This document shows, piece by piece, positions 46,801-57,830 of a stretch of DNA of 64,000 bases. The stretch's first letter is position 1. Each line of letters opens with the position of its first letter. The stretch lies in NCBI GenBank assembly GCA_005281725.1, contig SSBO01000001.1, positions 11,471,776-11,535,775 on the forward strand, given 5' to 3'. The notes under the pieces were generated by a model that saw only the letters and a list, made by a program, of their open reading frames with translations, searched no databases and was not told the DNA's origin. The position numbers and the translations under genes were made by a program. The DNA comes from Wuchereria bancrofti. Its lineage: Eukaryota > Nematoda > Chromadorea > Rhabditida > Onchocercidae.

Positions 46801-49800
46801 TGATTAATGTTACAATTATTTCATCCACTGAGCAACGTCGATTGCAATATCGTGCTAACTTGAAAGAATTTTAATTTAAAAAAAAAAAAAATTGTTTAGA
46901 TGAGAGAAAAAAGGAAAAGATTACGACTAAAAAAATATTATCTTTTAATTTTATTTATTTATGATAACAAGTAGAATTTTTTTTTTACCATGAATCGATA
47001 ATCAAATTTCTGAAGATTTTTGATATACAATGCAGCGTGAACACCTTTCTTGATAAGATAATGATATGTGATAGTAGTCGAAATACTATCAACAATAAGT
47101 GCTATTGATAATACTATGATAAATATATCACCTTTTTTTATCAATGGATTTATATCAAGAAGATAACCACCATAACTGGAATTTCATTTCAATATGATTA
47201 AATTTGATAGGTTAAAAATTTTTTCTAAGATAAAAAGATTTAAATGAGAATAACATTTTTGAAAGATTGGAATTTGTTAGTGAAAACAATGAATAAACAA
47301 TCTAGACAATTTTTATTAATTAGGTCAACTTTCGCTAAATTAATCTAATTATCAATGAAGGAAATTGAAAAAATTGATAACAAAACAATTATGAAAAAGC
47401 TAACAGCATTCCGCATCCGACAAATGTGAATACCGTAAAAGATAGAATTCCGGAATGAGAACTTTTCCAGATTTGATGCAGGATAGCATATTTAGTGCAA
47501 TTTCTCATTTCTGATGATAATCTTATCAAATGTTCATCATTTGCAATATTATCAATAGAATTTTTTTGCAACAATAACTCTTTTTCCATTTGAATCGTTT
47601 GAAAAATTTTGCCAGATAAAATGACATCTGATTTCTTTGAAAGCTAAAAACTTTGAATAAAAATATTTACCTTAGTGCTAAAATTAGTTAATGATCTAAG
47701 ATAATTTTTAAATATTAATTTAATTTTTGTTGCAAACAAAATTTGATATTAATAAATGAAATTAAACCAAAAAACGAAAATATTTTATTAAAGTTTATAT
47801 TTAACAAAAAATTTTCTACTAATTCTTTCATTCTTTATTTTCATTCATCCAAAAAAAAAAGAAGTCTTTTTTTTTATATTTACCTTTCTTGAAAGTATAT
47901 TCAATGTTATAGCTAATGGTATAACACTTAATAAAACAAATGTTAAACGAATTTCATGATAAAAGCAAATAATCAGTGATGATATAATCATTGCAACATT
48001 TCGACATTGCATTCCAAAAATTTCCCATCCTTTTTCCATCAAATTAACATTCCTGCAATTTTCTTTTCGTAACTTTCAATCATTTGCATTGTTACTGTAA
48101 AATTATTGCAGCATTCTCTTTCGTTCGAAGGACATCCAATTTATGAGAGAATATTAATTTAAATGTTTTTCAATTTTTGTTAACTGTTGAGGAAAAGTAA
48201 AAAATTCTTTAAGAATTGAAATTTTTTGCATCATAAGTTTAATGGAAGAAAAAAAAATTTGATTTCACTTTTTTTTTTTTTTTAAAGCATAATTTGAAAT
48301 ATTTGATAGCAGAAGAAAAATAAACTTACTCAATTACTTTTGCAATAATTTCTTCGTTTAAATATTTATGTTTATGCATTCCATCATAATATCGTTTCAA
48401 ACGAATTCTTATTCTATCGCTAAGAACTGTGGTTGATAAATGCTTAATTTAAACTACTATTATTTAAAAAAAATATATATAAATTAAAGTAATTAAAACT
48501 AAAAATTTGTAAATTAAACAAAAAAAGAAGTACAAACTGAAGGTAAAAATTCCTTTTTTAAAAAAAATATGAATTAAAAATAAAAATATGAAACAAATTT
48601 CAATTCATAAAATATTTCTTTCAAAATTGGTTATATAAGCCTATGATTTGAAGTAGTTAAAAACAAAATCAGGTCAAGGATTGTAAAGAATAAACCTCAA
48701 AAAAAGGAAAGAAAAAAAATTTAGAAAATTATATTGCATCTTATATTGGAAATAAAATAACCATCTAAAAAATCATTATAACTAAGACCTCAAATTGTCT
48801 AAAATATAAATGTAACAAATTGATAATTTTAATTTTTCTTTATTCCAGAAGTTTATTTATAATATAACATTCCACTTTTTTTTTTCTTCTCATCAAAAAG
48901 ATGGCAACTTAAACAATTCCATTTAATTGAAGTAAACAAAAATAGAAAGTATTAGTAATTTAAATTTTGTTAAAGTAAAAATAAAAATAAAAATTATTAC
49001 CATGCCAAAATGAGTAATAACAGTTAAAACAATAACAAATGCAAGAATAATTATTTGTTCATAAATTGCTTTAAGGAATGATTCAGTTGTTGGCTCATTT
49101 GTTAAAAGAATATGTTTAATTCGACCAAAGAATATTATCGCTGATGAAATACTGCAACCGCTAACTAATGCAAATAGTACACCAATAAGAAAAATATTAC
49201 TGCTTGATTTTGTATCACAAATCTGAAAATTTAAAAAAACAAAAAAATCATAATTTATCCATTTGATAAATCTAATTCTTGCGTAATTTTTAAAAAATAA
49301 AACCTAAAAATGATATATTATTATCAAAAGTTATACTTTACATGAAATAACTATCTTAATTTTCTGCTAATAGACATTTACTTACTTATACTTACTGTAC
49401 TTATAATACTTGTACTTATGATATTTGTAATTATAATACTTCTAATTATTTACTTATAATACTAAAAATATTGAACTTATTTGCATCAAAAATCTCAAAC
49501 AATTTCATTCTAAAATTTTTCATTCTGTAAAATATCATATTAAATTTCAAAAAATTTTTATAAGCAAAAAAAAAAAATGAAACATACCATTTCAAAAAAT
49601 ATTTTCTGCTTTAGAAACCATGATATCGCCCTTTGTTTTTTGCTAAATTTTTACATACTATTATAAATATTCTCACGTCAACAGATATTCTATTAAATTT
49701 GAAAATCAAAAATAAAGAAAAAAAAATGAAATTTATAAATATGAAAAAAAAAAAAAAGGAAAAAAATTAACCTTTCAGAATTTGTTGCAAAACTATCCGC

Positions 49801-49938
49801 AACAATTATTTCATTTTTACTATTCATATTTGCAACAAACATTTGTTGCTTTTCATTCATTTCAATTATATTTTCAACAAATACTTTTTGTTTCATATTT
49901 AACTGATCGTTGTTGTATTGTTGACCATTTTGTGTCAT
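43818..49938 (-). CDS. ABC-exporter-like protein with two TMDs and no nucleotide-binding domain
   Basis: Fourteen exons join in one open frame of 726 aa: 49938-49772, 49642-49588, 49222-49001, 48442-48330, 48052-47884, 47643-47405, 47175-46989, 46858-46688, 46024-45854, 45340-45182, 44761-44675, 44590-44480, 44288-44131, 43989-43818. After an Asn/Gln-rich cytosolic tail (1-56), residues about 75-384 form a P-glycoprotein-type TMD1 of six helices, e.g. NIFLIGVLFALVSGCSISSA, LTFVLLSVIPLAITLNIL and the SGKIFQTIQMEKELL coupling region. One exon (385-441) replaces NBD1, then TMD2 (442 to about 700) has LVGFILAILHGLEQVAYNIV, NIILGFIYSWEITLLGFIF and EIVQLPNLIGKLYKSWQAV. Neither Walker A, LSGGQ nor Walker B is present, and stop follows TMD2 directly. 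P-glycoproteins are about 1280 aa; removing two NBDs predicts the observed length. The transport role is unknown; it may be a facilitator, a partner-dependent subunit or a non-transporting paralogue. Confidence 0.85.
46286..46644. repeat. Nested AT-rich tandem repeat in an intron, with an ambiguous base
   Basis: The segment ATTGAATTTTACATGGTTTT recurs at 46286, about 46370 and 46529. The larger unit is about 159 bp, from AAATGGATATG to AATATACTTTA, and is nearly perfectly duplicated. The only N in the window (46486) sits at the junction. It lies in the intron between exons 8 and 9 of the ABC-like gene and contains no coding signal. Confidence 0.85.
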
Positions 49939-51261
49939 TTTTCTTTCACCTTTCTTTCATACAATCAATTTTTTCTGTTGAAGCCGCTAATTAATCCAAT
50001 TTCTTTAAAATCACATCACTAATTAAAATTTTCTAATATTCTTTATTGACCAATCTTTAAAAAAAAAAATGAAATTCCATTAAAAAAACTCGTTAATTTC
50101 ATTTAAAAAATGGACGAGATTAAAATTTGTATCTTTTTTAATTTATTTCGAATGTTAGTTTACTTTTTAATTTATTTCGATTGTTACTTTATTACTTCTA
50201 AATTTGCATTTTTAAGTGGGAAATAATAAATGCAAAAAATTTTCGCACCTAAAATATCATTTTTTCCGTAAGTCATTTGAATTTTAATTATTTTCTTTTA
50301 ATCAAATTTATTTATTTTTTTTGAGAAAAATGTTTCTTTTCATAAATTTAAGAATTCAATTAAAATTTTTGAGGATTAATTCTTTCAAACAGCAACGAAA
50401 TACCAAATGTTTTCATTTTTAAATTTACCCTTAAAAAAAAAGGAGAAAATGAGATATTCATCATCTAAATAGTTCAGAGATATTCATATTTTATTGATAA
50501 ATTCTGAAAAAAAAAAAATTAACAGATTGTATCATTTCCTTCAAAATATAACCATTCAAAAATGAGATATTTATCATTTAAATAGTTCAAAAATATTTGT
50601 TTCACAAAGTGCTTTTTCTTTTTTTTTTTCAAACTTACACAAATTAAAATGGGCAATTTCAGATTTACTTCAAGTATTATTTTCTTCTTTTTTTAATTCT
50701 TTTCCAGATGTAAAATATCATTTCAATATTTGAATAATCTTACAAATCACATGAAAATACTACAATAGTTTTAGCATTATTTTAGAGGAATTCCAATCAT
50801 TGAAATATATTTGATCGTATTTTGAAGTAAAAATTTATATTCAAATTTGATTAATAATATTAAAAATTAGCAGTTTAATTTTAATTACTAAAATGAAAGA
50901 TTCCAAAATATTAGAAAGACAAATTTTTTTTAGAGAGAAAAAAAAAGATGTACTAACACTGTAAAACATTGAATAGAAGAAACGACACAAAAAAAAAAGA
51001 AAAAAAAGGAACATCAAAGACATATATTGCTTCCACTTGCATGAAAATGATTTACAAAAGAAAAAAGAACGGGAAAATATATCGAAATATCTATTGGAAA
51101 TTAATTTCTGTGGGACATTGAATTTGTTTAAAAAAAAAAGAAAATTGAAAATGGAGAAAAAAATGAAAGGATATTTATTATTATCAAAAAAAAGAAGACA
51201 CTAATCTAACATTAATTTAATAATCTTTGACAAATTTATAGGTACAAATTCTTTTTCTTTT

Positions 51262-51460
51262 CTCTTTTTAAAGTTTAATTAATTTATTCTAAGCTATTTC
51301 ACATATATCTAAAATGATTGATGAAAAGGTTTTTAGTAAAAATTTGAAATACTAAATCCCTTTTTTTTTTCTCTTTTTAAAGTTTAATTAATTTATTCTA
51401 AGCTATTTTAAATATATCTAAAATGGTTTATGGGAAGGTTTTTAGTAACAATTTGAAATA
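51262..51460. repeat. Direct repeat, period 109 bp
   Basis: A segment beginning CTCTTTTTAAAGTTTAATTA occurs at 51262 and 51371 and extends about 90 bases with a few substitutions, ending near AATTTGAAAT. Confidence 0.8.
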
Positions 51461-53090
51461 AATTCAAAATTAAAAAATAATCTCAAAAAAAAAATGTTAT
51501 TGATAAATGATAAATGAAAATTTTCGCTTTCTAATTTTATTTTTCTGGAATACAACAAATTTAACATTGTTATAATTCCTGAGGTTCTTTTATTTGTGGA
51601 TTTTGATTGAACAAATATCGTTACGCTTATTTCAAAAAGATCAATCAGAACATAGCAATAATTGGAAAGTTCAGGTCAACATTTACAAATTCCAGTTTCA
51701 CATTAAAGGCCACAGAGTTTAAATAAAAATAGGTTAAACAAACAACAGAATTACTAGTGAAAAGATGAATGGAAACGTCAAAGAGATTACTGATAAGTTG
51801 AAATAATAAAATAAAAAGAAGAAAAGAGAAAGAGAAAGAAAGAAAGAGAGAATTTTGTAAATTATTAAATTCAAGATAAGTGGAAAAATAGAATTGCTAT
51901 CAGTGATATTGATTTACACAAATAACCGGATGAACTGATAGCTATTTCTCAATTATAAATTCGGTTATCTCAAAAATCGGATGAATAAATAAACGATGAA
52001 TGAGTAACAATGATAAAATTTCTAGTTTCTCTTTAAAATCATTGCTTTTGTTAGACAAAAATGAAAAAGGATGAATTAATACAAATCACAACAATTTTTG
52101 AAAATGATCACATAAAATTGTGCCACAATCAAACGATTCATAATCGGATTGTACTATTACTAATAACCGTTATTATAGAATTAATCGATTATGAGTTTTC
52201 AATTATTCAATATAATACTATGTGAAAAGAAGAAAAAAAGAGAAGAAGAAGAAGAATGTAAGTAAGAATAGGTAAAATTTGAATGATTGATATATTTTAA
52301 AAAATTAAAAAAAAAAAAAATGCTTACAGATTAATTGTCACATATAAGTTTTAGAAGAAAGATAGATTGGTGTAGCATAATGAAAAAGAGATGAGACAAG
52401 AAGAGATTGTATGGAATTAGCACAAGAAATTTTGATGACCTCTTGAAAACGAACAATTAATCTAAACAAAGAAAAATAAATACTAATTGAGAGCACTTTG
52501 AAGTAAGATGGCATCTTTCAATTAACATTTATCATCATAGAAGCGTTGGGTATATAAATGTTAAATTTTTATGTGCGCAAATAGATGTAACGTGTAAACG
52601 ACAGATGAAAAAGATAAAAGCTGTGGGATGAAGTAAAATTTTGTAAAAATAAAAAGTAATAGTGCTATTGAAATTAACTGATATAGAAATAATATAAAAT
52701 GAAGAAAAAAAGATAGGTATGTATTTCAATGATAATAAAAGATCATTCTTTTTCTTTTTTTTTTTTTTTTCTTTTTTAAATGAATCGAGTTGGATTGAAA
52801 TCATCAAATGCAATGGAATTATGAAGCGTGAATTGAATTTTAATATGAATTAAAAATGTTGCATGAAAAGTTTAGTGAAAATTTCAATCGTTTATTATTT
52901 GATATATTCTATGTACATATATACCTGTGAATGAAACTGATAAGCATTGATTAATTTTGTCAAAACTTTAAAATAGTAATGATTAGGGAGAAATGGAAAG
53001 TGAAAAGTGATGAAAGAAAGAAATGTCAAATGTCAAAATGAGATGAAAATCTTTAGTGGTACGGATAATGATAGGATCAAATTGAAAGAA

Positions 53091-53127
53091 AGAGAGAGAG
53101 AGAGAGAGACAGGGGAAGAGAGAGACA
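53091..53127. repeat. GA-rich microsatellite
   Basis: An (AG)n run followed by an interrupted GGGGAAGAGAGAGAC tract. Confidence 0.85.
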
Positions 53128-54873
53128 TAACATAATGAATTTATTGTTCATAACCTTGATAAAATTATTATTATCGCAAAAGTTGTATTTTACGGATGCA
53201 TTTTTTTTTTCTAGCAGCTATGATTATAAGTGATAATAAGAATTAATAAGATAGATTATTATCTAATTTTGATTTTTGAAAAAGATTAAACTGTAATAGA
53301 TGTTCAAGTAAAAATTGAAAGTAAATCCTATATGATGAAAAATTTTAGTAATGAGCATTGATTAATTTTGTCAAAACTTTGCAACTTTTTTAAAAATTTT
53401 AATAAAAGAAATTTTAATATTCTTTCTAGAGGATTTTTCAAAAAATTCTTTTTCACTCAATTAAAGAATATATACATATGCAAATTGTAACAAGGCAAAT
53501 GAAATTTGACCCAAATGTGACTCATTTTTAGAAAAAAAAACCTTGAACTTTTTTATGGCACATTGGAGGTCAGAGCATAGATGACAATCTTCAATATTGT
53601 CATCCTTTTCTGTTGATAAATGAAAATTTTGATCAAAATTTAGAAATGATATTTTTTTGTGCATTCTTTCATGTTCGAACGAAAAAAAAAAGAAAAAAAA
53701 TTTTTTTTTTTTAAATTATGCAAGACAAATTTATAAAAAATATTTTACGAGAAAATTTTCAAAAAACAATTAATCTATGAAAAAAATAATTTATAAAAAA
53801 AGCCCTCTAATCCAACGAGTCAAATATTCCTATTGAATTAGTAATAAAAATATGATAGTATATGTAAAAGAGATCTGATACAAATCATTGATTTTTAAAC
53901 TTATATATATATCTCTTGCTAAACAGTTTAAATAAATTAGTGAATCTGATAAGAATCTGTACTTTGTGCCAAATTTATATAAAAATTCCATTAATAAAAT
54001 AAAGAACACATTTAACTTACTTTTTATGAAAAAAAAATGAAAAAAAAATTTGAAAAATTAATTTCATTGTCACCAAAAATAAAGCAATTTTGAATTAACA
54101 ATGAATAAATAAATATTTCAAAATAGTATTTTATATTTTATTTTTAACATAAACGTATTTCAATGCATAATATTTTAGAATAAATGATCAAATATTGGCA
54201 AGCAAAAATCATTTCTTGCAAATTCTACTATCAAAAAGAAAATTATATATCTTAGAGTAAGAGATCGAATTCTTTTTTTTAATTTCCTTAGTTAAAAGTT
54301 TCAGTATTTATTTATTACTCCTTCTTTTTGGATGAAGATTTTAGATTTCAAAAAATTAAACAGAATTTTAATATCATAATTCTCATCAATTAATTAATCA
54401 ATTTAAAATTTTTTATAAGACTAAATGCACAACTTCAATCTTTACAATTATTAAACAAGATTTTAAAAAAAACAAGAGCAAATATTCCATTATTGACTCG
54501 TTTTTTTAAGACTAAATTTAAAAATACAACAATGAATCAATAAAAAAGGAATAAACTTTCTTAAAGTAAAAGTAAAAGTTTCATTTCTTAAAGAAAAAAG
54601 CCAAACTAATGCAACATTTACATCTAAAAGTAATTCATTTTTTTATACATTTTTGTGGATTTTTTTCTGCATTACTTATATCTTTCATAAGAAAAAATTG
54701 ATTGTGAAATTTTTAAGTGATTTTACTACTTAAATGTTGCAGAAATTTGATGCAATTTTAATAATTAAATGTATCAGAGAATTTATTATCTTCTAATTTA
54801 ATTCTGAAATTTTAAAATGATGACATGATCTGTAATCTATATGGCAGAAAGTTATGAGTTTAAATTCTGCGTG

Positions 54874-56037
54874 GCAATGAGGATGACATGACTTGTAATA
54901 GGATGACATGACCTGAAATGAGGATGACATGACCCGCAATGGTAGTGACACGACCTGCAATGAGGATGACATGACCCGCAATGAGGATGACATGACCTGC
55001 AATGAGGATGACATGACCTGCAATGAGGATGACATGACTTGTAATAGGATGACATGACCTTCAATGGTGGTGACATGACCTGCAATGAGGATGACATGAC
55101 CTGCAATGAGGATGACATGACTTGTAATAGGATGACATGACTTGTAATAGGATGACATGACCTGCAATGAGGATGACATGACCTGCAATGAGGATGACAT
55201 GACTTGTAATAGGATGACATGACCTGAAATGAGGATGACATAACCTCCAATGGTAGTGACATGACCTGCAATGGTGGTGACATGACCTGCAATGGTAGTC
55301 ACATGACCTGCAATGAGGATGACATGACCTGCAATGAGGATGACATGACCTGCAATGAGGATGACATGACCTGCAACGAGGATGACATGACCTGCAATGA
55401 GGATGACATGACTTGTAATAGGATGACATGACCTGCAATGAGGGTGACATGACCTGCAATGAGGATGACATGACCTGCAATGAGGATGACATGACCTGCA
55501 ATGAGGATGACATGACTTGTAATAGGATGACATGACCTGCAATGAGGATGACATGACCTGCAATGAGGATGACATGACTTGTAATAGGATGACATGACCT
55601 GAAATGAGGATGACATGACCTGCAATGGTGGTGACATGACCTGCAATGTTGGTGACATGACCTGCAATGGTAGTGACATGACCTGCAATGAGGATGACAT
55701 GACCTGCAATGAGGATGACATGACCTGCAATGAGGATGACATGACCTGCAATGAGGATGACATGACTTGTAATAGGATAACATGACCTTCAATGGTGGTG
55801 ACATGACCTGCAATGGTAGTCACATGACCTGCAATGAGGATGACATGACCTGCAATGAGGATGACATGACCTGCAATGAGGATGACATGACCTGCAATGA
55901 GGATGACATGACTTGTAATAGGATAACATGACCTTCAATGGTGGTGACATGACCTGCAATGGTAGTCACATGACCTGCAATGAGGATGACATGACCTGCA
56001 ATGAGGATGACATGACCCGCAATGAGGATGACATGAC
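54874..56037. repeat. 20/21-bp minisatellite with 146-bp higher-order units
   Basis: About 55 monomers of the 21-bp type GACATGACCTGCAATGAGGAT, interspersed with 20-bp variants (GACATGACTTGTAATAGGAT) and GGTGGT/GGTAGT-ending variants. At the right end seven monomers (four GAGGAT, one 20-bp, one TTCAATGGTGGT, one GGTAGT) form a 146-bp higher-order unit repeated at 55675 and 55821, then a partial copy from 55967. Several long minus-strand open frames exist only because the monomer lacks stops in that direction; mixed 20/21 spacing rotates the frame. The array ends abruptly at ACATACAAAAACC. Confidence 0.95.
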
Positions 56038-57214
56038 ATACAAAAACCAGTTCTCGGATACGGTAATGTATGATTTTGGTTTGAACTTTCACTAATCTAA
56101 AATTAAGTAGACTCACATCCAAACGATCTCGAATATAAATTTCGTAGTTCACTACGATCATACTTGGAACATTATGTTGAAGAAGATTGTAAATACATTT
56201 GATGTCACTGATTATCGGATAGGACTTGGACAATGTGTCACCGTAAGGTGACTTGACCTTGCTAATTAAGAGTGATCTTTGATCACTATATGGAACTTAC
56301 AATATCAAATAGCAACGGAGAGTTCGTTGTTCTGTTTCCTAAACTTTTCTTTTTGCTATTTTATGAGAACAAATATCACACGATATTCCTTTGAGTTCTA
56401 AAACTACATTAACTTTTAGATAGAAATACTTCTGCAATGGTTAATACTAATTAAATTATTCTTACCGGCAATAAAGAAGCAAAGTAAATATTTTGATAGT
56501 TTCAGCAAGTCGAACTTTTCTCTTTCTTCTCACACAGAATAATGACGAATTACATCAATGACGGAATTCTGACGGAAGTTTGCCTTTTTGCAAATAATTC
56601 ACAACAAAAAATTTACCTTCAAATGCTCATTACTTTCAATTTCAGATGAAATTCCATTAAGCTAAATGCCTTGAAAGATTTCATCTGCTCTATTGGCTTT
56701 AAAAAAGTTTCTTCCAAAATAGAAATTATGTTCAGTTTGAATTTCACTGATTATTGGTTAAATGATATGCTGAATTGATGAATCTTTTTGATTGAGTAAC
56801 GCATGCTGAAGAGAGAGATTAAAAGGTTTAGCGCATCGGTTGACAATTGAGAATTTGTTTATGTCATCTGAACTAATCGAATCTGCGCATGACTGAATCA
56901 TTTCTGAACGGTTCATCCATTATTTGTTCTAGATATTTTGAACTTTCTTTTTTTTTTTAGCTTATTTCATGCAAAATGGCTTAAGCAACGATATGTTTAA
57001 TGAACAAACAGTTTTGCTTTTTAACAAAATTCCCTGCATTTTTAGATTTTCTTTAATTTTTGTTAATGGATAGCCTTAAATATGTCATTGAAGATTGCAC
57101 GATGCTATTTATATCGTCAACAAATTTAGTTTCAAAGTTAACCCCTGAAAAATGTCCATTGCTGTAGTATTTTCAAAATTATTGACTTTGAACTTCTTCA
57201 CTGAAATATATATT
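56038..57214. other. Intergenic flank of the minisatellite
   Basis: Unique sequence after the array, containing two small perfect inverted repeats (56237-56252 and 56271-56287). No exon was recognised. Confidence 0.5.
56237..56287. other. Two adjacent small inverted repeats
   Basis: GTCACC-GTAA-GGTGAC at 56237-56252 and AGTGATC-TTT-GATCACT at 56271-56287 are perfect palindromes with 4- and 3-base loops, 18 bases apart. They could form hairpins, but nothing indicates function. Confidence 0.6.
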
Positions 57215-57830
57215 AGCCTCTTTTAGGTTTAGCCTGAAACTGAAAGTTGAATTTGTAGGATTTATTTGACATTCTATGTTAGATATCATTCGAATCAAGT
57301 TGTGATCGATGTGGTGCAAATTTCTAAATCAAAGATGCATGCATTCAGATTGACCTTTCTACTAAAAGATGCAATTTTGGGTCGTAAACTGCTATCCTAC
57401 GATAAAACTCCAGCAGTAAGCATGCATGTTTCCAACATTCTGTTTACTGCTTTTTTCCATGTTTCACAATTTTTCCCTATCTGGCATTGATATCACCAAA
57501 GATTATCATCTTATCATCGGTAGAAATTTTCTATAATGAATTGAGACATATATGCTGCTGTAAAAAAAATACATATATTGTTTTGTGTAATGAAAAGCAG
57601 AAGGAGATAATTCAATTATAATAACTTACCGACAAATTAACAAATTTAGAGGCAATTCATTTTTTGATCATGAGATCAACTCTTGACTGATAGCTTTTGA
57701 TTTTGGATTTGCTTGGTATATAAAACAAGCGGCTCTATTCTTTGATCTGTCCGCTTTATGAAGATCGATTTCACTAAAAGCTGAACAATGCTTAGAATAT
57801 CCATTGTCCACTGTATCAAGTATGATTTTT
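57215..57830 (-). pseudogene. Decayed non-LTR retrotransposon endonuclease fragment
   Basis: On the minus strand, conceptual translation with stops and frame changes recalls the apurinic endonuclease domain of RTE/CR1-type LINE elements. In order: a SEIDLHKAD segment (about 57770-57785, cf. LSExRL), VIITIELSPSA (cf. TIISAYAPT), MIIFGDINAR at 57481-57517 (cf. the catalytic GDFNAR motif), a CLLLEFYRRIAVYDPK-like stretch, and QAKPKR near 57225 after an NLRI-like position. Several in-frame stops show it is dead. No reverse transcriptase part or element ends were seen. Assignment is from motif order only. Confidence 0.55.

Larger units (their letters stand above)
49939..54873. other. Gene-poor AT-rich intergenic region
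   Basis: Almost 5 kb of very AT-rich DNA with many A or T runs. Besides a direct repeat (51262-51460) and a GA-rich stretch (53091-53127), I see no exon, RNA gene or transposon. Short minus-strand open frames here are low-complexity. Confidence 0.55.

Noticed and set aside
54793..56233. Long open frames of 137-260 codons on the minus strand
   Set aside because: They are translations of the minisatellite in three frames; monomer length mixes 20 and 21 bp, so no frame is maintained, and there is no splice or start context.
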